Shown one piece after another: positions 9,201-14,996 of a stretch of DNA of 64,000 bases. The notes under the pieces are model-generated. The model was not told where the DNA came from, ran no database searches, and saw nothing but the letters and a program-made list of their open reading frames with translations. The DNA is from Ignavibacteriales bacterium. Its GTDB lineage: Bacteria; Bacteroidota; Ignavibacteria; Ignavibacteriales; Melioribacteraceae. Both the position numbers and the translations under genes were made by a program. Location: positions 1 to 64,000 of the forward strand of contig JAIOYW010000014.1 in the NCBI GenBank assembly GCA_021740915.1. Reading direction: 5' to 3'. Position 1 is the first letter of the stretch; every line of letters begins with the position of its first letter.

Positions 9201-9396
9201 GGCAGAGTCCATTATCTGTGCCGAACCATAAAAAGCCCCTTGCATCCTTTAAAGAGCAATAAATTTTGTTTGAAGGAAGTCCGTCACGTAAATTGAAGTT
9301 TTCAAATTTGCTTTGAGTATAGACGACTGAGGTAAAATGCAGCAGACAGATTAATACTGGGTGCAAAATTTTTTGAAACCGATATCGCCATAGCAT
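6253..9396 (-). CDS. Sensor histidine kinase with periplasmic two-component propeller
   Basis: A 1047-residue hybrid-less kinase. After an N-terminal membrane segment/signal (~1-27) come many Reg_prop propeller repeats (about 35-690; units such as GFLWFGTDNGLCRFDG and NIWIGTWGGGISR). A Y_Y_Y domain follows (about 730-795), then one transmembrane helix (about 800-825). The HisKA_3 dimer domain carries His858 in ELHDSLGQN, and the HATPase domain has an N box IIQEALNNVVKHS and DDGRGID. Members of this architecture in Bacteroidota often sense oligosaccharides in the periplasm. The ligand cannot be read here. It heads the kinase-regulator-receiver-FG-GAP run. Confidence 0.9.
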   Translation of the reverse strand: MLWRYRFQKILHPVLICLLHFTSVVYTQSKFENFNLRDGLPSNKIYCSLKDARGFLWFGTDNGLCRFDGIRFSTFKSDSSNNHSLPENVVTFLYQLNQDRILVITLSGSVYYYDYSTGQFDDLADNHPWMRKYSISNYFHDSNNFNWFTTDRGIIKASGSFNFIKEYIIPEKVKGHEFANKVNLICEDKNGLFWLGMFYRGLVLFDPVKGSFDTKTTSSFIPHVQIESITTKRKSDYVYAAVTGEGIYKINIKDFSFKKWDENNSALLSNLVSELCFENDSILWAGTNSGLSKINIANSTFVNYVNVADNPNSIVNNIIFDLFIDDQRILWISTFGGLSKLNLRTERFKKLLSDNSSANCLLSNKIAGCFVDKFQNIWIATSEGLNIFTPDLLRCASYILPKSHKFHTNNDLVCIYEDNKNNIWIGTWGGGISRTKLHEHFSPGDRLIFSNFYYDSLDVHSLSSNFIRWFSEDDEGNLWISTWNGGMNKIGNERKSSRKIMFERLKENNDPSKGLASNYIGHFVRDDNSNFWLGTGSGVQQYNFKDSKFTLYMPGRGGINNLINSSSFLLYDNKKDILSGGFGGLVRFFNTGKDKYSSEIIFEDANRGIYSMKADNQGKVWFTTQNSEVGCYEPGSKDIKFYSMIEEVNGCDFYSGFPAMNKEGVIFFPSFSGLLYFNPKSVYTNQKIPPVAITKILVAGNELQKHCDVSLLKEIELDYTDANISVFAASLNYLLPQNNNYKYKLAGYQDKWINLGRKSEINFAGLSPGRYELKILGSNNDGIWNNKPAVLVIAINPPFYLNTFFISLTAGLLILLTAYTVNKRIRHLKKEKAQHHMFSRQLIELQEEERKRISSELHDSLGQNLLVIKNLLYLYRNSDSKNEDDLEQVSGLIKESIDEIKELSTNLHPHQLEKLGLIKAISSMIAKVERASGIKIVSELHDIAQSVPSEYKINIYRIIQEALNNVVKHSKAANASVKIMTSGDSIVIEIKDDGRGIDFSDVAVQSNLVEGFGLKSLKERARLINGELTIKSSLNSGTQITILIAVK

Positions 9397-9714
9397 AGCT
9401 GTTATAAAAACATAAGTTTATATTCCTATCTTAAAATATACATTCAATGAACGAAAAAAAATATGTTCAACGTCAAATTAATAAACTTTTAATGGGGTTT
9501 CATATCCGGCGGTAAATTCATTCTATGGCCAGTGATGGAAGCAGGTTATTAATATTTTATAAGAGTTAACTGATATATCCTCTCATTTTTTGGTCTGAAT
9601 TCATATACAGTCTAATAAATCTGTATTACAGAGCTGAAACTCAAAATTGTTTTCACATTGTTTACCGTCAGTATCTATCTGTTTCAGTCCGTATCACAAT
9701 GAACCTGCATGCGG

Positions 9715-9951
9715 TTGTTCATCAATAAAATCTTAATAACTGGGGGGATAGTATCGGAGTGAAAAAACTAACTGCTCAAAATCTAAAGTAGTTTACTTCC
9801 ATAGTCCTCCGAAAATGAAAAAGGATCTTCATCCCGATTGACTAAAACTGAAACGATACCGATTCAATCTGTAGTGCGCTCTGATTTCGCAAAATTGTGT
9901 CAACGTTCTGGAGAAAATTGTCGGCATATACTTAAAAAATAGCCTGTGAAG
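9715..9951. repeat. 237-bp direct repeat, copy 1
   Basis: Nearly identical to 12001-12237 at a constant offset of 2286 bp, with only about three single-base differences seen (for example GAAACG against GAGACG and CGGCAT against CGGTAT). To the left of 9715 similarity drops quickly and an indel is needed. Inside, a 33-codon open stretch begins TKTETIPIQSVV on the plus strand and may be a coding relic; I do not recognise it. Confidence 0.85.
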
Positions 9952-10099
9952 CGGTTTCGAAGATTGTGAAGCAGGAAAAATTTGGGTGACCAGAGATATG
10001 TTTGATAAAATAATTACAAGAAATGTTAGAACAGATAAAAAACCAAATCAATTTAAAATATATCTAAATTCTTTGCCGAAATGTTATTGGGATAATAAT

Positions 10100-10122
10100 G
10101 GGGAGTGAGAGTTTCACTCCCC
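10100..10122 (-). terminator. Hairpin after the secreted protein gene at 10140
   Basis: GGGGAGTGA (10100-10108) and TCACTCCCC (10114-10122) form a perfect 9-bp stem with a 5-base loop, 17 bases beyond the minus-strand stop codon. The following minus-strand bases are ATTATTATC, a weak U-rich tail. A probable intrinsic terminator. Confidence 0.65.
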
Positions 10123-10139
10123 TGTAATTCCGTTTTACA

Positions 10140-11555
10140 CTATTTGATGAGCATCATCTTTTTAGTGGCAGTAAAATTACTTGTCGTAATTTTATATAAG
10201 TACATTCCGCTTGTAAGTTTGCCGGCATCAAACGATTTTTGATGACTTCCGGCCTGGAATTGTTCGCCGTTTGCAAGCACTGCTACTTCCTCCCCGAGTG
10301 TGTTGAAGACCTGCAGAGTTACTTTTGAGGCTTCCGGCAATTCGAAGGAAATAACTGTCAAAGGATTGAACGGATTTGGATAATTCTGGTACAATGTAAA
10401 TTCCATAGGCAGAGACGGGTCATGCCCCATATCCAATGTTATGATATTCGAGTATTCGATTTCCCCATCAGTATCTATCTGTTTCAGTCTGTATCTTAAT
10501 GAACCTGCATACGGTTGTTCATCAATAAAATCATATCGTTTGGGGCTGTTAGTATTACCGTATCCAGGCACAAATCCAATTGTTTCCCATTCGCGGTCAG
10601 CGCTGCCCTGGAAGCATGACCTTTCTATTTCAAATCCGTAATTATTTACTTCAGTTGCGGTTTGCCAGTTTAGTACAACATTTAAATCCCCGGTTACTGA
10701 GCTTGTTGAAGCAGCAGTAAACGATGTCAGTTCAACAGGCAGAGGGTTATCGGAAATTGAATTTGTATAGTCAAAATCATCAAGGAATATGTTCGCCTGA
10801 TTACTGGCGCTTGATTCCCCGTAAATCATCCAGGAATCAATGTTAACGTTATTCGCCAGTTGTGCTTTGGATAAATCATCACCGACTAAAACTCCATCTA
10901 TCCATAGATCAAACTTGTTTGAAGCAACTGACTGGGAAGTTGAGTATGTATAGTCAATTGAGGAGGTTGTATTATTTCCATAAATATCAACTGTGTAAGT
11001 CACTCCCTGGACAAATGGAGTGCCGGAAAGCTGAGTCCACGAAGCCCCATTTCTGTAAGAAGCCGTAATAGCTCCTGAAGCGCCGAAAACAAATCTTATG
11101 CCGGTGAATACCTGACTTCCGGAAAAAGATGTATTATCGCTGTATCCGGAACCATCGCCAATAAATAAAGACCAGGTTCCCGCAGTTGCCGTATTTGAGC
11201 CGCTCGCATCACCAAGCCGTATTTTGAATCGCATAGTGAACGATTTCGCCCCGGTATAATCATAGATGGAAAATTTATTAACTGAAGTTCCTGTTGGCGC
11301 AACACCACGTAAATAACTGCTTCCGCCAAAAGAAATCACCTGATCTTCCAAATTCCAACTTCCACCCTGTGTTCCGATCCTGACCCTGTCATTCCCGGCA
11401 TTTAGTTCAGGATTTGATAAGAAATCAGTACTAATACCGGATGCAGTGTTATACGTTCCTGTAGAAGTGCCAAAATTATAGATCCACGGTTGTGCTTTGC
11501 TGATGACCGGGACTATGTACAATCCGACTAATAAAAGAAGCATGAGTTTTTTCAT
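10140..11555 (-). CDS. Secreted protein of unknown function with T9SS sorting domain
   Basis: A 471-residue exported protein with signal peptide KKLMLLLLVGLYIVPVISKA. Residues about 22-270 are Gly/Ser/Thr-rich with alternating hydrophobic strands (for example FTMRFKIRLGD and TYTVDIYGN), suggesting a jelly-roll or lectin-like beta-sandwich. The linker NPLPVELTSFTA (about 273) starts a fibronectin-like stretch, and a type A sorting domain ends the protein (LYQNYPNPFNP ... TSGMYLYKI ... KKMMLIK). Probable surface or secreted binding protein or enzyme; no catalytic motif is recognised. It is enclosed by the two 237-bp repeats, and scraps of close paralogues lie on both sides, so the locus has been duplicated and broken. 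Confidence 0.75.
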   Translation of the reverse strand: MKKLMLLLLVGLYIVPVISKAQPWIYNFGTSTGTYNTASGISTDFLSNPELNAGNDRVRIGTQGGSWNLEDQVISFGGSSYLRGVAPTGTSVNKFSIYDYTGAKSFTMRFKIRLGDASGSNTATAGTWSLFIGDGSGYSDNTSFSGSQVFTGIRFVFGASGAITASYRNGASWTQLSGTPFVQGVTYTVDIYGNNTTSSIDYTYSTSQSVASNKFDLWIDGVLVGDDLSKAQLANNVNIDSWMIYGESSASNQANIFLDDFDYTNSISDNPLPVELTSFTAASTSSVTGDLNVVLNWQTATEVNNYGFEIERSCFQGSADREWETIGFVPGYGNTNSPKRYDFIDEQPYAGSLRYRLKQIDTDGEIEYSNIITLDMGHDPSLPMEFTLYQNYPNPFNPLTVISFELPEASKVTLQVFNTLGEEVAVLANGEQFQAGSHQKSFDAGKLTSGMYLYKITTSNFTATKKMMLIK

Positions 11556-11644
11556 AAATACCTTAGGTGTAATATATTCTTAATGAAAGATCATTCTGAT
11601 TTCAGTACTTGAGAGAAATTACCTCTCATATCATTTTACCGGCA

Positions 11645-11986
11645 TCAGCTAACGAACCTGAAAAAATTACCTGTCAGAAATCTGTATAGTAACATTCCGG
11701 CGGATAAATTAGTTCCATTAAAATTGGTAGCGTAATTCCCAGCATCTTTCTTCTCACCAACAAGAGTTGCCAGTTCTGTCCCAAGCGCATCGAAAACCTT
11801 AAGTTCAATATGATTTGGCGTCGTTACAGAAAACATTATTGTGGTTGTCGGATTAAACGGATTTCGGTAATTCCGGTACAATGTAAATTCCATAGGCGGA
11901 GACGGGTCATGCCCCATATCCAAAGTTATTATATTCGAGTATTCGGTTTTCGCGACAGTATCTTTCTGTTTCAGTCCATAACTCAA
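11645..11986 (-). pseudogene. Broken T9SS sorting-domain gene fragment
   Basis: This frame encodes only the end of a protein like the one at 10140-11555: LKQKDTVAKTEYSNIITLDMG, then FTLYRNYRNPFNP and LSAGMLLYRFLTG (shown in pieces). It lacks a signal peptide and any functional domain. The sorting signature is changed to NYRNPFNP, and the end is replaced by NFFRFVS in place of the usual KKMMLLK tail. Upstream, similarity to the intact neighbour continues to about 12018 (DEQPHAD) and then jumps into repeat copy 2. It is best read as a decayed remnant of a tandem paralogue, not a working gene. Confidence 0.8.
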
Positions 11987-12000
11987 TAATCTGCATGAGG

Positions 12001-12237
12001 TTGTTCATCAATAAAATCTTAATAACTGGGGGGATAGTATCGGAGTGAAAAAACTAACTGCTCAAAATCTAAAGTAGTTTACTTCCATAGTCCTCCGAAA
12101 ATGAAAAAGGATCTTCATCCCGATTGACTAAAACTGAGACGATACCGATTCAATCTGTAGTGCGCTCTGATTTCGCAAAATTGTGTCAACGTTCTGGAGA
12201 AAATTGTCGGTATATACTTAATAAATAGCCTGTGAAG
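12001..12237. repeat. 237-bp direct repeat, copy 2
   Basis: Second copy of the element at 9715-9951, same orientation. In both copies the element abuts the same point of a decayed sorting-domain gene (TTGTTCATCAATAAAATC, also present inside the intact gene at 10515-10532), so the junction itself was duplicated. After it, to 12453, there are only AT-rich small hairpins (ACATT/AATGT near 12412-12424; 12427-12447). Confidence 0.85.
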
Positions 12238-12426
12238 TAGCACATATCAATTGAGATGCCGGGTAATTCTTTATTCCCGGCGATTCAGGCGCTGAAATAG
12301 AGACAATCAATATTTGAACTGAGTGAAATTTTTAGTCAGCAGAAATGCTTAATTTAAAGTGAACTTACGAAAACTGAAATTAATCAATCGATTAAACGCA
12401 AATAATTTGACATTTTGAATGTCCGG

Positions 12427-12447
12427 ATATTTTCAGAATGAAAATAT
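12427..12447 (-). terminator. AT-rich hairpin downstream of the deaminase gene
   Basis: ATATTTTCA (12427-12435) pairs with TGAAAATAT (12439-12447) around a GAA loop, just past the minus-strand stop at 12454. The stem is AT-only except for one pair, so termination is only a possibility. Confidence 0.3.
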
Positions 12448-12453
12448 AGAAAG

Positions 12454-13188
12454 CTACTTCAGGGAAAAATCCGAATTATATATTACCCCGCCGGTATTTT
12501 TATAGGCATTAAGGACGGCCGTGGCTTCATTCCTAAGGATTGATGTGTAAACTTCGATCCCCCGTTTGCGGAGATGTTCTTCCCAGTCCGGTAATTTAGG
12601 TCCTTCATCAAAACCAATTCGTTCAGCATCTTCACCTTTGGCTGCACAGAAAAGTCTTTTTATTCCCGACCAGGGCATCGCTCCAAAACACATTGCGCAT
12701 GGCTCCGTACTTGCAAAAAGATCATAGGAATTACCACCGTTGCTGAGTTCAAATTTCCGGGTATTCTTTTGAGCGAACATAATTGCCGTCATCTCAGCGT
12801 GAAAAACCGAGGAACCGCCTGTCACAACCATGTTCACTCCCGCACCTGCGAGCTGACCGGTTTCTGATTCAAAAACAGCCGCACCGAAAGGTCCGCCGGT
12901 CCGGTATTTAACATTTAATGAGGATAGTTCGATTGTGAATTTCATTCGGTCTTCAATTTCCGGAAGAAATATGTCTTTGCCCTCAGTCATTTCCCAGAGC
13001 CATTGGGGTAATTCAAGATTTACGCTTACTCTTTCCATTGCAAAGTTATTATTATGTATGCAGAATAAAAATATTAAGGGCAGTAAATATAGCGAAAAGC
13101 CCCGAAATAGTTGTCGTAATGAAGAAGGAAGGGAGTATTTGAGTAAATAATTATCAGCAAAAAATGTGTTACTTTCCTGATAATTCAA
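12454..13188 (-). CDS. Nucleoside/guanine deaminase-like protein (CDA fold)
   Basis: The protein is 244 residues from the first possible ATG. Zinc-site residues are clear: His130 and Glu132 in VFHAEMTAI, and Cys164/Cys167 in STEPCAMCFGAMPWSGI. The order and the EDAERIGFDEG segment resemble guanine deaminases and related purine deaminases, about 155-190 residues long. The extra N-terminus (1-50) holds a hydrophobic run (LYLLPLIFLFCI) that ends just before Met51. The protein may therefore be membrane-anchored or exported, or translation may start at Met51 (base 13038). The first start overlaps the end of the DUF1697 gene by 20 bp, so the pair is probably cotranscribed. Substrate not certain. 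Confidence 0.8.
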   Translation of the reverse strand: MNYQESNTFFADNYLLKYSLPSSLRQLFRGFSLYLLPLIFLFCIHNNNFAMERVSVNLELPQWLWEMTEGKDIFLPEIEDRMKFTIELSSLNVKYRTGGPFGAAVFESETGQLAGAGVNMVVTGGSSVFHAEMTAIMFAQKNTRKFELSNGGNSYDLFASTEPCAMCFGAMPWSGIKRLFCAAKGEDAERIGFDEGPKLPDWEEHLRKRGIEVYTSILRNEATAVLNAYKNTGGVIYNSDFSLK

Positions 13189-13708
13189 TCAGTTTCAGTA
13201 ATGTTTTCCAATTCCGGGCTGTTGCTCTTACATCCAGTATTTTCTCAATTAAATTATTGTTTAGTTTAGATTTGCCATATCCGCAACGGGCATAAAGATA
13301 GATTACGCCTTTACCCAATTTCCATCTTTCGCCGGTAAAATTTTTATTTTCCAATAATCTTATATTTTTTTCAGCGGGAACCGATTTCAGAAAAACAACG
13401 TAAATATTGCCGGGATCAGGATTTTCAGCCGCAAACGGGTTTGAGTTCCGGACAGATATCATTTCTTCGTGTTTTTGCACTATAACATCAATCTTATAAT
13501 GGAACTCGGACATTATCCACATTTCAATCTCACGGCTCAATTCAAAAGCAGATATCTGACCCGATCTGAAAATCACATTACCGCTTTGTATATATGTGCA
13601 GACATTCGATAGCCCTTTTTCAGTGAGCATCTGCGAAAGATCCTGCATTCTGATTATATTTTTTCCGCTGACATTGATGCCGCGTAAGAGAGATATGTAA
13701 GTGTTCAT
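13169..13708 (-). CDS. DUF1697 family protein
   Basis: A 179-residue protein that begins TYISLLRGINVSGKN and contains CTYIQSGNVIF and RATARNWKTLLKL, all typical of the DUF1697 family, whose members have about this length. The biochemical role of the family is not established. It is upstream of, and overlaps, the deaminase gene on the minus strand. The start codon lies only 8 bp from an eight-copy heptanucleotide tandem repeat (13717-13772), which may affect promoter spacing. Confidence 0.85.
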   Translation of the reverse strand: MNTYISLLRGINVSGKNIIRMQDLSQMLTEKGLSNVCTYIQSGNVIFRSGQISAFELSREIEMWIMSEFHYKIDVIVQKHEEMISVRNSNPFAAENPDPGNIYVVFLKSVPAEKNIRLLENKNFTGERWKLGKGVIYLYARCGYGKSKLNNNLIEKILDVRATARNWKTLLKLIELSGK

Positions 13709-13716
13709 ATTTTTTT

Positions 13717-13772
13717 GAAATTAGAAATTAGAAATTAGAAATTAGAAATTAGAAATTAGAAATTAGAAATTA
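13717..13772. repeat. Heptanucleotide tandem repeat, (GAAATTA)x8
   Basis: Eight perfect head-to-tail copies of GAAATTA occupy 56 bp in the space between the divergent DUF1697 (minus) and SGNH hydrolase (plus) genes. The unit is not a multiple of three or of a helical turn, so slipped-strand copy changes would shift the spacing of promoter elements on both sides. Confidence 0.95.
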
Positions 13773-13855
13773 AATGATGATATATCGGCAATTATCAATA
13801 ATTTGCTGAAGTAAAAGTAATAATTCTGTTAATTCTGTTAAATATGGAACCGGGG

Positions 13856-14533
13856 ATGAAAATTCTAGCGATAATTTTTGCTTCACTGCTTTTCAGTAAG
13901 GCGATAAGCGCCCAGGACTGGGCAAATCTTGCAAAATACAGAACGCAGAACGAAAAACTTGGCAGTCCGGCAGATGGTGAAAAAAGGATTGTGTTTTTTG
14001 GCGATTCAATAACTGAAGGGTGGGAAGGATCAGACCCGGCTTTTTTCCGGAATAAATTATATATTAACCGGGGTATCGGAGGGCAGACCACTCCCCAGAT
14101 GCTCATCCGTTTAAGGCAGGATGTTATTTCTCTCAACCCGGCTGTTGTGGTTATTCTCGCCGGGACAAATGACATTGCCGGTAATACGGGACCCTCCACA
14201 CTCGAAATGATCGAAGATAATCTCGCATCAATGAGTGATATTGCAGTAGCCAATGGAATCAGGGTTGTCCTTTGTTCTGTGCTGCCGGCGATGGATTATC
14301 CATGGAAAAAGGGGCTGGAACCTGCTCCAAAGATTGCTGAATTAAATAAGTGGATAAGAACCTATTCTGCGAAAAAGGGGATTGTGTATCTGGATTATTA
14401 TTCAGAGATGGCGGATTCTCAGGGCGGACTCAAGGCAGAATTTACTTATGATGGTGTACATCCTAATAAAGCCGGATACGAATTTATGGCTCCTCTGGCT
14501 GAGAAAGTGATTGCCGAAGTACTAAAATTTTGA
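13856..14533 (+). CDS. Secreted SGNH/GDSL-family hydrolase
   Basis: A 225-residue protein starting at the ATG at 13856; an ATG 12 bp upstream (13844) is in frame but spoils the signal peptide. The signal peptide is KILAIIFASLLFSKAISA. SGNH blocks are all present: block I FFGDSITEGW (Ser51), block II GIGGQTTP (Gly), block III GTNDIAGNTGP (Asn), and block V DGVHPNKAGYEFM (Asp and His). The closest known group is the platelet-activating-factor acetylhydrolase-like/lysophospholipase L1-like esterases. Likely a periplasmic or secreted esterase, possibly acting on acylated sugars or lipids; the substrate is not shown by sequence. Transcribed away from DUF1697 across the heptamer repeat. Confidence 0.88.
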   Translation: MKILAIIFASLLFSKAISAQDWANLAKYRTQNEKLGSPADGEKRIVFFGDSITEGWEGSDPAFFRNKLYINRGIGGQTTPQMLIRLRQDVISLNPAVVVILAGTNDIAGNTGPSTLEMIEDNLASMSDIAVANGIRVVLCSVLPAMDYPWKKGLEPAPKIAELNKWIRTYSAKKGIVYLDYYSEMADSQGGLKAEFTYDGVHPNKAGYEFMAPLAEKVIAEVLKF

Positions 14534-14996
14534 TAATCTCTGATTCAAATTACATAATATTAAAATGGATATAGAGTAAAAATTGATCAGTGTGTTTCAT
14601 CCGGCTGGCAGCTTTTAGAAAGTAAATAATTTTCAAATTCTCGCTTCCTTTATTGCCTTTTATCCAAGTAATGATTCATTTATTTTAAAAGCAATTTCTT
14701 AAATGAAAAGCATATTTGGGTCTAATATCAATTTTAAATCACTAAAAGTATCGGCTCAAAAATCAGATTAGATAAGTGATTTCCCCCAGATTTATACCCT
14801 TGCCAGGCTTTTAAGCGCCGGCAAATATCCTAAATCTTCGCACATTTAGCTTATTATTGCCTTTAAATAGGTCAATGTCTGTATTGTGTGTCACAAATTT
14901 CGGGGCATTTACCGGATTTTGTCTCAGCTAACAGACAAGGCTTTCCTGATTTAATATTTTTGTCTCAAATAAAACAAAAAGAAAAGGAAAGAATAA
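14534..14996. other. Intergenic region upstream of the propeller protein gene
   Basis: A 463-bp non-coding stretch between two plus-strand genes. Nothing coding is seen. The last 50 bp hold a TATTTTTG -7-like box, described separately. Confidence 0.5.
14955..14962 (+). promoter_or_regulatory. Candidate Bacteroidota -7 box
   Basis: TATTTTTG matches the TAnnTTTG consensus used by the Bacteroidota primary sigma factor, 34 bp before the start at 14997. No convincing TTG element is seen at the -33 spacing, so this is tentative. Confidence 0.3.

Larger units (their letters stand above)
9397..10139. other. Long gap holding repeat copy 1 and a sorting-protein gene scrap
   Basis: This 743-bp gap includes the upstream region of the kinase gene. 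At 9669-9732 a stretch closely resembles an internal piece of the minus-strand gene at 10140-11555 (the part encoding LKQID and DEQPYAG), so it is a decayed gene fragment. It is followed by copy 1 of the 237-bp repeat. A 36-residue open frame at 9998-10108 (plus) has no recognised family. A terminator hairpin lies at 10100-10122. Confidence 0.6.

Noticed and set aside
9998-10108. 36-residue plus-strand open frame after repeat copy 1
   Set aside because: It overlaps the terminator hairpin of the opposite-strand gene, has no upstream Shine-Dalgarno and no family resemblance.
13717-13772. CRISPR array made of the heptamer repeat
   Set aside because: Units are 7 bp and directly adjacent without spacers, so this is a simple tandem repeat.
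13795-14253. 152-codon minus-strand frame opposite the SGNH hydrolase
   Set aside because: A shadow of the clear hydrolase on the other strand, whose four catalytic blocks are present.
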